A stretch of DNA of 61,992 nt, taken from Calocera cornea HHB12733. Its lineage: Eukaryota; Basidiomycota; Dacrymycetes; Dacrymycetales; Dacrymycetaceae. The notes beneath the pieces are model-generated. The model did no database searches. It was given only the letters and a program-made list of their open reading frames with translations, and was not told the origin of the DNA. Every line of letters begins with the position of its first letter. Position 1 is the first letter of the stretch. The DNA is taken from assembly GCA_001632435.1 (NCBI GenBank), contig KV424085.1, positions 1-61,992 of the forward strand, written 5' to 3'. A program made the translations under genes and the position numbers. Below are positions 8,950 through 19,965 of this stretch, one piece after another.

Positions 8950-11423
8950 TCACGCATTCCCATTCACCCCCTGCGCGCCCTGCCCCGCCGCACACTGCTC
9001 GGCCACCTGCGGCGGCAGCCCGTAGCCCGCTGCGACGCTCGGCTGGGCGGCGAGCTGCATCAGCAGCCCCGCGCCCATGTGCCATGCGATGTCTGTTTTG
9101 AGGGGTTAGCGGGGTCTGCGGGTAGGGCGAGCAAGGGAGGGAGGGAAGAAGGGGGCGTAGGAAGAAACACAGCAGCTGGGAGAGTGGCTCGGTGCCACGC
9201 AGCCCCAGCCTGGTGACGGCCCTCGCCGGGAGCGCGCGCGGCTCATTGCTCGCGGCTCCAGAGGGCACTTGGACTCGGAAGGGAAACGGGCGGGCGGCCG
9301 CGGGGTGGGACAGCGCCACACCCGCCGGCCCCTGGGGCGACGCGAGTGTGTGGAATCGGGAGAGACTCGGAGGGAGATGCTGGGGCAGAACGCCCGCGAT
9401 TCGGAAGGAAGGGAGACACACGCACGGCAGTGGAAGGCCCACACGCCCGGGTTGTCCGTCACGAACCTGAGGGCGATCCAGCTGTAGTTCGGCACCACGT
9501 GCGTGTCCCGCAGCATCGCGCCCGTCCCGTTCAGCGCCTGCCCCTCGTACGCGCCCGGCCCCGTGCCGACGAGCCAGGGCCGGTGGCCGTGCAGGTGGAA
9601 GGGGTGGTCGCCGTCGTCCAGGTTGTAGAGGATCAGGTCGACCGTCTGCAGCGAGGGCGACGTCAGGATGTATTGCCCCTGCGGGTAGGAGGGGCCCGGG
9701 AGGAGAGCGCTGAGGAAGGAGGAGGACGAGAGGAGCGTCATCGTTGATTCGCCCTCGAGCGGGGCCCAGGACTGGACGGCGACGGGTCAGCACATCTGGA
9801 TGGAAGGCGGAGGGAAGGAGACAGGGAAGGGGAGATACTCCACGCACCGTCCCGTTCATATACCCGAAATAGCTCCCATCCTCCGTCCGCTCAAAGTCGT
9901 CCTGCACCACATACTGCACATCGCTGTCCGGCACCGGCGCCGCAACGGCGGGGGAAAGCGCCGTGTAGTCCTTCGTCCCCAGGTCGCTTAGGCCAGGTAC
10001 ACCCGGGCCCGGGTCGGGCGCGGAGCTGTTCAGAGGGGCGGAGGAGGGCGAGGGCACCGCGTAGGAGAGCACGGCGAGGTGGTTGTACGCTGCGTTCGGG
10101 ATCGAGTAGGTGAACATGTCTGTGAGGACGCTGCCGCGCATCCAGAACTGCCCGCCGGTCGTTTGGTTCGTCCGCACGAGGACGTCGTACCTACCATTAG
10201 CGGCGCTGCTGTGAGCATTTGGAGCCTGGACCCAGAGGAGGAGGGGCAGACGCACCGCTGTGCTACGGCGACCTGCACGCCTGCGACCTCGAGCGGGACG
10301 ACGTCGACGCCGTCCGCGGAGATGACGGTGAGGGGATGCCCGTCAATGGAGAACCTCACGTTGCCCAAGCTCCCCGAATTGATGATCCTGAACCTGTACG
10401 TCGTATTCGCCTGCAGGGAGAAGTTGCCGTAGCTGCCCCCGCCGAGGTACTGCCCCTGGCCGTTGATCGTGCCTGATTCGGGGGTCGGCTCGTCCCCTTG
10501 CGTGCCGTCGGGCCCGTTGGGGCCCATGTAGAGGGAGAGCACGTCCTGTGATTGGGAGTGGTACCAGTCTTGCAGCAGCTGGGGGTCGTTAGGGAGGGAG
10601 GGGATGGAGCGGGGAGCGGGGACATACGACGACAAAGTCGGCATCCCATTGTGGAGGGTTGGGCGCGGTCACCACGGGCCAGGCTGAGAGACGGTTAGAT
10701 GGGGAAGGGCGGCGAGTGCCGCCACGCACCTGGCTGCCCGTCTGCGTTGGTGGTCGCGTTGCTCGGGTTGATCACGAGCGCGCCGACCGCCCCGTCCGAG
10801 TACTGCGTCTGGTAGTGCGAGTGGTACCACGTCGTCCCCATCCACCCGGCGAGGGTAAAGTTGTACGTAAAGCTCTGCCCGGGCGGGATGCCGCACTGGC
10901 TGATCCCGTGCGCGCCATCGTAGAACGGCGTCGTGTTCTGGTACAGGCCGTGCCAGTGGATCGCCGTCGCCTCGTTCGCCAACGCGTTGTGCACAGTGAT
11001 GATCATGCGGTCGTTCTGGTTCGCGACGAGCGTCGGCCCGGGGTACGAGCCGTTGATGACGAGCATCTGCCGGCCGAAGCCGTCCGGGCTGCCGTACCCC
11101 TCGGACAGGACGAGCGAGTAGTACCGCACCTGCGGCGGGTCGTTGCGGATGTCGGGGAGGAGGAAGCTGTCGATCGCGGGCAGGGTGACGTTCGGCAGCG
11201 TGCTGGTGCTGTTGGTGGGCGCGGTCGAGTTGCCCGAAGAGCTCGACATGCCGTTGTTCCGGTTCTTCAGGCCCAGCCCGAGGCCCAGCCCCAGCCCCAG
11301 CCCAAGAACGACAGCAGCGACGACGGCGCCGCCGATGATGTACACCAGCCGCCTAGACGTGCCCGCAGGCTTGGCCGCCTCGACAGAGCTTGCGGACGCT
11401 TTCTCGACCTGGGGATCTGCCAT
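8950..11423 (-). CDS. Multicopper oxidase 1, N-terminally membrane-anchored laccase-like, 634 aa
   Basis: Six exons: 11423-10730, 10683-10628, 10578-10256, 10190-9848, 9771-9426 and 9092-8950. All junctions have GT/AG ends and keep frame; the last intron (333 nt) is unusually long. There is no cleavable signal peptide. Residues about 26-52 form a membrane anchor ending in a (Gly-Leu)n run, so the catalytic part should face outside (type II). Copper motifs are HWHGLYQN (156-163), WYHSHY (199-204), HPFHLHGH (528-535) and HCHIAWHM (586-593, joined across the last intron). Leu597 takes the axial type-1 copper position. Substrate is unknown; phenol, ascorbate-like or metal oxidation are all possible. 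It is in tandem with the related gene at 12076-14160. Confidence 0.88.
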
Positions 11424-12075
11424 GGCTGGGCGTGATGGATCAGGCGCGGTGCGCGCAAGGAGTGAAAGAGCAAGGGTAGCGCGGTGCACCGGGGAGGAGC
11501 GAGGTGTCTATATCGCTAGCAGGCGAGGGAATATCTTTCTTGAGAAGCCAGCGCCAGGCACAGCCCGCGCCCAGGGCCACAAGCTGCATCTGTAGTTGCC
11601 GAGGGATAGGACGAGCGAGGACGAGCTTGCCGGTTTGCGGAAGAGGCAAGAATCGCCCGCCAGCAGCGCGCCGCTTGGTCCAACGTGCATGGAGGGCATG
11701 CGGAGGGAGAAGAAATGGGGGGACGAGGCGGGCACAAGTGCCGCGGAATGACTAGGCTGTACCGGGTCGGGAACAGAAGCCCGCGGCGTACAGAAGGAAA
11801 GCTGCTCCCGCACAAAGATACCGCGAGGGCGCTGATAAGATCTTGCGCGAGATCCAGGAACCGTGTGCACGCACGCACGCGGCCGAGGCGTCATAAATAG
11901 AACGGGGATCTGCATTAACTTATGACTGCTCCAGAGATGTTTTTGCCGCACCTATATTCTAACCGAGTGATACAGAAACGAAAGCCAGAAATAAAAACCG
12001 GCGACTGCACCGTCTCTCTTGCTGCACATTTTCGCCGCTCGTCGCTGGCACCCTTGCCCTCCTGCCCGCCGGCGC
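11424..12075. other. Intergenic between the two oxidase genes
   Basis: Upstream region of oxidase 1 and downstream region of oxidase 2, both on the minus strand. No clear TATA box or further gene was recognised. Confidence 0.5.
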
Positions 12076-14160
12076 TCACCAGCGAAGAGGCGCGCCCATG
12101 CGCACGTTGGGGCCCAGGGCGCGCTTGCGCGCCGCCCCGCCGTCCGGGTCCTCCAGGCACTGCTGCATAATCGTCTGTGGCACGCCGTAGCTGGCGGCCA
12201 TGAGGGGGCGATTGTTGATTGTCATGAGGAGGCCCGAGCTCATATGCCACGAGATGTGGCAGTGGAAGGCCCACATGCCCGCGTTGTCCGTCACGAAGCG
12301 GAGGGCGACCCAGGAGTAGGCCGGGATGAGCGTCGTGTCCCGCCGCATCGGGTTGGTCAGGTTGAACGACTGCCCTTGGTACCGGCCGTCGCCGGTGCCC
12401 ATGATCCAGGGCCGGTGGCCGTGCATGTGGAAGGGGTGGTCGCCCTCGTCGAGGTTGTCGATGAGGAGGTCGACGACCTCGATGCCGTTGTGCGTGAGGA
12501 GCAGCTGCGAGTCGCCGTAGATGGTCGGGCCGTCGCCCGAGGCCGCGAAGGAGCTCGTGAAGGCCGGCTGCTGCAGCAGCGTCATGCTGCACTCCCCGTC
12601 GAGCGGCGCCCACGAGGTCGTGTTGAAGAAGGCGAGGTACTGGTCGTCCTGCGTCTCCTGGAAGCTGACCGTGACCGGGTACCGGCGGGTGGCCTCGGGC
12701 GCGTCGATCGGCAGGGCGGGGACGAGGGTGGAGGTGTCCAGGTCGTCGACGTCCGGGAAGCCCGGGTCGGGCGAGGCCGGGTCGAGCGCGGTCGTGTTGG
12801 GGAAGGGCACCGGGTAGGTGAGCACGCCGCGCTGGTCGAGGTTCTGGTCCGGGATGTCGTACGCGAACATGTCGTCGAGGATCTGGCCGCGGACCCACCA
12901 GCTCCCGCCGCTCGTCAGGTTCGTGCGCACAATCACGTCGTACCGCTGTGCGACGGAGAGCGCGACGCCGGCGACCCACTGCGGCTCGACGTCGACGCCG
13001 TCGGCGGAGATGAGGTACAGAGGGTGCTCGTCGATGCTGAACCGGATGTTGGCGAGCGAGCCAGAGTTGATCAGCCGGAACCGGTACGTCGTGTTCGCCG
13101 CGAGGGAGAAGTTGAAGTAGTCGCCGACGCCGTTGAACTGGCCGAAGCCGTTCAGCGTCCCGCTCTCCGGGGTCGGCTCGTCCCCCTGCGTGCCGTCGAC
13201 GCCGTCCGGGCCGAGGAAGGCCGCGAGGACGATCGGCGAGGGTGTGTGGTACCAGTCCTGCATGATCACGACGACCTCCTGGTCGTACGCCGGGATGGTG
13301 GGCGGCACGGCTGCGGGGGCCGGGACGGGCTGGCCGTCCGCGTTGGTGCTCGCGTTGGACGGGTTGACGATGAGCGCGCCGACGACGCCGTCCGTGTACT
13401 GCGTGCTGTAGTGCGCGTGGTACCAGGTCGAGCCCGAGAAGGCGCCGAACGTGTAGTTGTACGTCAGCGTCTGGTTCGGCGGGATCCCGCACTGCGAGAT
13501 GCCGTTCGTGCCGTCGTAGAAGGGCGTGGCTGGCGAGCGAGCGCGGAGTGCGAGTGAGCACCATCCCTCTTTTTCATTCTCGCCCGGACAGGCACTCACA
13601 GTTCTGGTACAGCCCGTGCCAGTGGATCGCGGTGCTGTTGTCCGCCAGCCCGTTGATAACATGTATGATCATGCGGTCGTTCTGGTTCGCGTGGAGCGTC
13701 GGGCCGGGGTACGTCCCTATTCAGCAAAACCAACCACAAGCGGATCCCATCAGCACTTGCGTTCTCTTCTCGCGCGCGGGGAGGGGATGGCGGGCGGGGG
13801 AGACGCACCGTTCACGACGAGCATAGGCCGCTCGACCATATCCGGTGCGCCCACCATCTCCTGCACGACGAGGGTGTACTCCCGCACCTGGGGCGGGTCG
13901 TTCCGGATGTCCCTGAGCAGGAAGTTGTCCAGGCCGGGGTTGGTCACGTTCTTCTGGCTGCCAGAACTGCCGTCGGACGGCGAGCCATCAGCGCCGGCGC
14001 CAGAGGAGGAGGCGGCGGGGAAAGAATGGTGTCTGAGCCCCAGGCCGAGGCCGAGGCCCAGGGCGAGGGCGAGGATGATGACTGCTGCGAGAGCTGCGAA
14101 GAGCCAGCGGAGGATGTGCGGGCGGCGGGCGGGCTTGAGCGGCGAGGAGGGGGAGGACAT
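12076..14160 (-). CDS. Multicopper oxidase 2, N-terminally membrane-anchored laccase-like, 640 aa
   Basis: Three exons: 14160-13809, 13716-13600 and 13529-12076, with introns of 92 and 70 nt. The architecture matches oxidase 1: a short basic N-terminus, a membrane anchor at about 17-42 ending LALGLGLGLGLGLR, a Ser/Gly linker, then three cupredoxin domains. Copper motifs are HWHGLYQN, WYHAHY, HPFHMHGHRPW and HCHISWHM, with Leu at the axial position. Asn-X-Ser/Thr sites are frequent, as expected for a secretory-pathway protein. It has three fewer introns than oxidase 1, so the pair differs in gene structure. The conserved stretch before the first copper site (FLLRDIRNDPPQVREYTLV) is nearly identical in both proteins. 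Confidence 0.92.
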
Positions 14161-14879
14161 GATGGCGCGGGGGCAGGGGAGAGGGAAGGGAAGGGAAGCA
14201 GGTTATCAGATAGACGGATGGCCCGCCCGCCGCCCCAAATTCGCGCATTTCCCTCTCCTCCTCTCGCCATCCACTCGTGCAGTACTCGATCGCGAGAAAT
14301 TGCCGCGATTCACTCGCTTCCCGCGCGCGAGTGAGTTGAGTGCGGGTAGGATCCCAGCATTCGAGGCCATTCATTCATTGATATTCCCGCTGTCATGAGC
14401 CAAGAGCGGGTGCTCCGCTGCGTTGCCGAGGGTCGGGAGGACGGGGAACGTGCGCTGGGGGCCATATGCGGCTCGCAGCTGGCGACGCTGTTCCCGTCCT
14501 TCCTGACCACCCACCTGACATGCATGCACCCCTCGGCCCCGGAAGAGGGGAGGAGCACGAACGTGCGAACGAGCACTTGGCAGACCAAGGTCAGGGATCA
14601 CAAGAAGCACCAGGGGTCTCGGCGCCGCGAGCAACAATATGCTGACAACGCAAGCATCCTTAAGGGTCCCGCACAACAGGCGGGTCTCGCGCCACGTGAG
14701 GCCCGAGACCTACCCTAAACGCCGACTCCCTCCCGCGTATCGCCGTGGCGGCTCGCCACCGAACGCGACCCTTCCTCGCGCGTCAACGTCGACGCAATTG
14801 AAAGCTCACCCTTGCGTTTGACCGGGCGCATATACCTTCCCCGTCGCCAGTCAACAGTCAACACTCGCCAGTCGGCAGG
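14161..14879. promoter_or_regulatory. Divergent intergenic region between oxidase 2 and the NDC1-type gene
   Basis: This 0.7-kb region must hold both promoters, since oxidase 2 runs leftward and the NDC1-type gene rightward. No canonical TATA box stood out. Open frames here are short and overlapping. Confidence 0.45.
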
Positions 14880-17275
14880 ATGACCGGCCCCCCGCCCGCG
14901 TCGTACGAGGCGCTGTGCAAGGCGCGTCCTCCTCCTCCCGCCAGACACGGCATATCCGCTGTACTGTCTGCTGACGCTCGAGCGGCAGGCGATCCTAACC
15001 AAAAAGACGCTCAGGCAGCACCTCCTCCTCCTCCTCCTCTCCCTCCTCCTCGCCACAGCCCTCACCACCGCCCTAACCGCCGTCCGCCTCCGGCCGGCCC
15101 TGTGCGCAGGCTGCAGCCCCGCCGTCGCGCTGTACGGCTGCGCCGCGTACGGCGCGGTGGTGGTGCCTGTCCTGGTGCTGCGCAAGGCGCAGCTGACCAG
15201 TACGCGCCCGCCCCCTCCCCCGACTTCGGAAGGAGCAGCTGACGGACCATCAATTAGCGGCGCGCCGGCCCCCGCAGAGCGTACGCGCCCTCCTCGCCGT
15301 CCCCGGGCACCGGTGGCTCCTGGGCACATACGCGCTCACGGCGCTCGCGTGGGCGTGGGTGTACCTCCGGCTCTTGAGGCTCCCGCAGCTAGGGCCCGAC
15401 CTGGACGGCAAGTTCCTGCTCTATTCGTGCGTCCTCTTTCTCTCTCCCGGAACAGGGAGCGCGCGGCTGACGGTGCTTGCTGGGCTTGTTCTTGTGGGTG
15501 CGTGCGGAGAGCAGCAAACAGACCGGAGCGGCGATCGTCAACGAGCGGCCGGTCCTGCTCGCGCTCGGCATGGTGGCCTTCGCCCTCGTGTACGGGGTGC
15601 TGCAGATCCTCATCTCGCGGAACACGGTCGCCTGGCCGACTCCTGAAGAGGTGTGTGCTCCCTTCTCCCCCCCAGCGCCAGCGGCAAAAGTGCGCTTGCG
15701 TGGCGAGCAACAGCTAACGACCCCCGTCCCCTACGTAGCAAGCGCTGCCCATCCCAGCGTCCATCGCCCGCGCGCTGCAGAAGAACCTCGGCGCCGCCCT
15801 CCGCACGGCCGTAGCGAGCGTGGCGCTCACGGTGCTGCTGTACCGGCTCGGACTGCGCGACGCGGCCGCCTCCCTCCTCCTCTTGCTCGTCCCCCTCCCC
15901 ATCCTCGCCCGCTCCTTCGACTACTCGCGGCGCCACGAGCCACTCTCCCCCGCCCTGCTACTCAAGCTCCTCCTAGGCTCTATGGCCCTCGCCGCCCTCT
16001 GGGAATTCACAAACGCATTCTTCACCGCCTACACCTGCCGGGCCGTGCGCGCGCGCCTGCCCCCTCTCGCGAACAAACTGCTGCTCTCTGGCCTGCGCGC
16101 CAAGAACGAGTACTTCAAGCACCAGGCGTGGCAGGAGCTCGCATCGCTGTGCCGGGCCCCCGGGAACGAGCCAGCGAAGCGGGCCGTGTTCGAGGATATG
16201 AGCGGGGAGTATGCGCTCCCGATTGGCCTGGGCGCGGGCGCGGGGCAGGGGCAGGGGGCGATGGGCATGGGCATGGGCGCGAAGAGCGGGATGTGGGGTG
16301 CCGTGGCGCGGGAAGGGCTCGTCTTGCTCGGGGAGGACTACGGGGTGCTGAAGCGGCGGGGGAAGGCGCCCGCGGCCGCGGCCGCCGGTACGTCCCTCTC
16401 CTTCCCACCGCCCCAGACTACGCTAACCCCTCCCATCACCATCACAGCCGCCGCGCCCGCCGCGCCCAAGCCCCTCCACCCCGCCCCGCCCGCCCCGCTC
16501 CCCTCCTCCCAAGCGCTCCAGCCGCTCCCCGCCCCCTCAGGCGCCGAATCCCTCCTCAAATCCGTCTCCTCCCTCCCCGCCCCGCCCGCCCTCGCCAGCG
16601 CCACCTCGGCGCTCCTGAAGCGCGGGCAGCAGATCGAGGGCGTGCGGAAGGCCGAGCGGGAGATGGCCGAGGCGGGCAAGCGCGTTGGGGGCGTCGTACA
16701 GTGGGCGAAGGGCGTGCTGGGTGTTGGCCCGGTTGCCCCCGCGCCCGCAGGCGTCGACGACATCTTACCCCGCCGGGAGCTGGATCTGTGGATCATCGAT
16801 TGTGCGCTGACGCTTTCCTCACGACGGCGCTGGACGATGCTGATGTGCACGGACGGTAGCCCTGACATATCTCATCGCCTCCTCCCCCCAGCTCGACAAA
16901 TACGGCCTCTCGACGCGCAGCGCGCCGTGCCTGCTCGAAGCGCTGACGAAGTACGAGTCTGAGCTGCAGCGCCTGCTGCAAGAGCTGCACGCGCGGCTCC
17001 AAGCCTCCGAAGCGCTTTCCCTCGCGCGCGCCCACCAGCCACTGACGGTGCTCAACGCCCCCGAGCTGCTCGCCCGTCGCCTGTGGCGCTGGCTCGGCTG
17101 GCACGGCCTAGCCCGCGAGCGCGAGGGCATCGAGCTCGTCGTTGAGAGCCTGACGGGCACGGCAGAGGGCATCAGGAGGGTCCTCAGGACGTATGGCGAG
17201 GACGTGGCCGCCTTCCGCTTTCCCAGGGCCACGGCGAGGGTCCTGAGGTCGTATGTGCAGGGCGCGGCGGTGTAG
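14880..17275 (+). CDS. NDC1: NDC1-type nuclear pore / spindle pole membrane protein (frame break near the 5' end)
   Basis: The family anchors nuclear pore complexes, and in yeast spindle pole bodies, in the nuclear envelope. Readable exons end or begin at: about 14971-15199, 15258-15426, 15515-15650, 15739-16387 and 16448-; then a segment in another frame ending at 16842, and 16892-17275. Six or so hydrophobic segments precede the diagnostic LLSGLRAKNEYFKHQAWQEL, as in Ndc1-Nup proteins. The C-terminal part (LDKYGLSTRSAPCLLEAL to RSYVQGAAV) also fits. Two problems remain. From the ATG at 14880 the frame (YEALCKA) runs out of phase with the membrane frame by one base near 14925. A further junction between 16690 and 16805 is unresolved. 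Both could be unseen introns, sequence errors or real damage. Confidence 0.75.
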
Positions 17276-17688
17276 GTATTTGGCACGTTTGTGGGAGGGT
17301 GGGGAGCGCGCACATCATACGATACCCTAATGCATTGTGCAATCGTTCTGGCAGGACTGTCACCGCGCCCGAAAAGCAAATGATTATGCACGTCATATCA
17401 TCGGCACGCCTGTAATGCGCCAGAGGCTCTGTCCAGGGGCCTGGATCCGACCCTCGCGGGCCTTCTGGCACCGCACGCCAAGATACCGAGCTCGCGGGCG
17501 CCCTCCGAGGACTTCTTGCCAGGTCGAAGGGGCCATGTGCCGCGGGAGAGGTGCGGGAAGCCTCAGCGCGAGGTCTACGGGTAAGGATAGTCGGGTCTCA
17601 GATTGTGGCGGCGGAGGCTGCGATTCGATGGTCGATTGAAAATGGATGTGTGCATCCGGCTGCAGTGTGTAGCTGGCCCGCGCCTAGT
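17276..17688. other. Intergenic downstream of the NDC1-type gene
   Basis: No gene seen. The last six bases (17683-17688, CCTAGT) form the left target-site duplication of the following element. Confidence 0.5.
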
Positions 17689-18082
17689 TATGGAGGCATT
17701 CCGCGGACAGCTACGTTTTTTGATGAAATGGGCCCTTACTTCACGTAAATTTACATCCGCTGGTGGTAGGACCCCAAACCCGGTTTGAAAATGAAGTGCA
17801 GTGTGGCCCCTGCGCGCCACAGGGCCCCAGGGAACAGAGCTTGAATTAGGTAATACATCACACGACCAAAGTATCGGTCTCCGTGGGGATCCACAGCCAC
17901 TAGCCTTACCTGCATGCTTATCTAATTGATGCTCTGTTCCCTGGGGCTCTGTGGCGCGCAGGGGGCACCCTGCACTTCATTTTCAAACCGGGTTTGGGGT
18001 CCTACCACCAGCGGATGTAAATTTACGTGAAGTAAGGGCCCATTTCATCAAAAAACGTAGCTGTCCGCGGAATGCCTCCATA
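17689..18082. mobile_element. Fold-back (long terminal inverted repeat) non-autonomous element
   Basis: Two arms of about 160 bp (17689-17848 and 17923-18082) are near-perfect reverse complements around a loop of about 74 bp. The ends are TATGGAGGCATTCCGCGG and its complement. CCTAGT directly flanks both ends (17683-17688 and 18083-18088), which looks like a 6-bp target-site duplication. It has no coding capacity. The superfamily cannot be named from the ends alone. The transcript could fold into a long hairpin. Confidence 0.8.
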
Positions 18083-18182
18083 CCTAGTAGCCAGGGAAGC
18101 TTGGTTATTAGAGTCCGCCTTGCTTATGGAAGCAGGTCAGGCCTGCCGCCGAAAAACCTCATCTGTGTCGTTCGTCGTTCTC

Positions 18183-18385
18183 CGACACCCGCGGCCAGAT
18201 CTGGTTGCCGCTCATGGCCACGTCAGGACAGGAATGCTGACTTCATTGGCAACTTCAGCAACGACTGGCTCCCGCTCAACGGGACCAACGGAGAGGCATC
18301 CAGACATGATCGGCATTCTCTAGATAAGTACATTCAAGTATTCTCATGGAACACCTGGCCAATGGTTCCATTGAAAAGGCAGACT
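18183..18385 (+). pseudogene. Relic fragments of a phosphoesterase copy, inverted relative to the intact gene
   Basis: On the plus strand, about 18225-18290 encodes DFIGNFSNDWLPLNG, close to DFIGNFINYWLIPL of the intact gene at 18437-19965. About 18325-18375 encodes DKYIQVFSWNTWPMV, recalling DRFIQIWFENTDFAV near the N-terminus of the same family. The order of the two motifs is reversed relative to the gene, so this is rearranged debris or the remains of two copies. It sits between the fold-back element and the 3' end of the intact gene, on the opposite strand. Confidence 0.55.
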
Positions 18386-18436
18386 ACATCAATTAAGATT
18401 CCCCTTGGCACAATACAGACATCTTTTCGAGAGATA

Positions 18437-19965
18437 TTACAGGAGGAGGAGAGCACCAGCAGCCAGGGCGAGGACCCCGGCACCGGCAACGCGCAGGCTC
18501 GGAGCGCCGGAGGTGGTGGTCCCCGTGGCTGTCGGCATGGTCGTCTGGACCGAGCTGGCGGGGGTAGAGTCGGGCAGAGTCTCGCCGAGCGCGGTCAGGT
18601 TGACCGGCGCAGGCGCGTTCGCCGCCGTAAGGCTCATGTCGGTGCCCGCGCCGACGAAGACGGGTCCGCCGCCCGCACCGACGGCAGCCGTGTTGGGCGC
18701 CACGAAGGGAACCCAGTACTGGGCGTTGAGCGGGCCGGGGATGTTGCCTGTCAGGTTGGTCGCGGGAGGGTTGGTTACGTCCAGGTTGGTGTAGTTGAGC
18801 CCGTACTGCGAGATGAGCAGGTCGAACACGTTGCTCATCGTCTTGTTCGTGTCCTGACGACCCAGCGACCCGAGCTCCCAGTTCGCCTCCACGGACGACA
18901 AGCACGAGTAGTGCGAGTAGAACGTGTTGTCGACCGTGCCGTAGGCGCTAGCAGGGACAATGCCGCCCATGAGCAGCGACCAGATCTGGTTGCGGTCCGT
19001 GTAGGTGTCGTTTTCGTCGAACGTGATGAGGATCAGCGTGCGGTTCGTGTTGAAGTTCGGGTTTGAGAGGAGCGGGATGAGCCAGTAGTTGATGAAGTTG
19101 CCAATGAAATCAACATTCGTGTCGTGGCCATCATTCACGAGGTTAGGTGTAATAAACATCCACTGGGGAAGAGTGTTGTTGGAGACGCTGCAGGGTGGTG
19201 TTAGACCAGGTTCGTAATCAAATGGAGGGCGCTGAGACGTACTCGACAGCAAAGTCGTTGAAGTTCCTGTTGCGCATGTTGCGCGCAGGCACGTTGGCAA
19301 CGGAGTCGTAGAGAACGAGAGGGTTGTGCTTGCGGACATAGTATGTGTAAGGCGGGGCCGACTGGTTGAGGTAGTTCGGCTCGGTGTAGTTGTATACTGC
19401 GGTGGAGCAACTGTCAGTTCACAATAGCTCTAGCACAAGAAACAAAATGACTCACATTGGTAGCCATCATAAGGCATGGACTCTTGGTACGAGCCCCACG
19501 AGATGTTCTTTGTGTCAAGGAGGTCAACGATAGTCGACATGTTGCTCGGGATGTAGTGCAAGTTATCATCCCCCATGCCCCAGAAGTCACCACCGACAAC
19601 GGCAGCATAGTTAGGCTCGGACGGGTGGGTAACAGCAACAAAGTTGTTGAGCAGGATTCCCTGCGTGGCGAGCTGCTGGAAAACCGACGACGAGTTGGCA
19701 ACGGCGAAGTCGGTGTTCTCGAACCAGATCTGGATGAACCGGTCGAACGCCTTGCCCGGGACCACGGGGCCGTTCTGCAGGGTGCCGTTGCTCATGCCTA
19801 GGCCGGCCACTCAGTGTCCATCTCGCTATCTGAGTGCAAGACCTGCGCACCAGTGTAGTTCATCGACTGTACCGTCGGGCCCGAGCCGGGAGGGGCGAAC
19901 TGGGGCGCAGCCGCGCCGAGCACGGCGGGGATGGCAGCAGCGAGAGCGAGGAAAGAGGCAGCCAT
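18437..19965 (-). CDS. Secreted phosphoesterase (acid phosphatase type) 1, 453 aa, possibly GPI-anchored
   Basis: Four exons: 19965-19851, 19797-19456, 19396-19243 and 19187-18437, with introns of 53, 59 and 55 nt. Residues 1-17 form a signal peptide. Family motifs of the phosphoesterase/acid phosphatase group are present: IWFENTDF (62-69), THPSEPNYAAVVGGD (95-109), YYVRKHNPL and TLILITFDENDTY. These carry the metal- and phosphate-binding residues in the family. More than ten Asn-X-Ser/Thr sites occur. The C-terminus is Ser/Thr-rich and ends in a hydrophobic tail (AGVLALAAGALLLL), suggesting GPI anchoring to the wall or membrane. It is the tandem partner of 20917-22527, and lacks the partner's fourth intron. 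Phosphate scavenging is the likely role. Confidence 0.88.

Noticed and set aside
8950..10255. Long continuous minus-strand frame through oxidase 1 introns
   Set aside because: Splice signals and restored copper motifs show that it is exon-intron read-through, not a single exon.
12019..13557. 512-codon plus-strand open frame antisense to oxidase 2
   Set aside because: It mirrors the third-codon GC bias of oxidase 2, has no domain, and is rich in Arg/Val/Gly as expected for antisense of a GC-rich gene.
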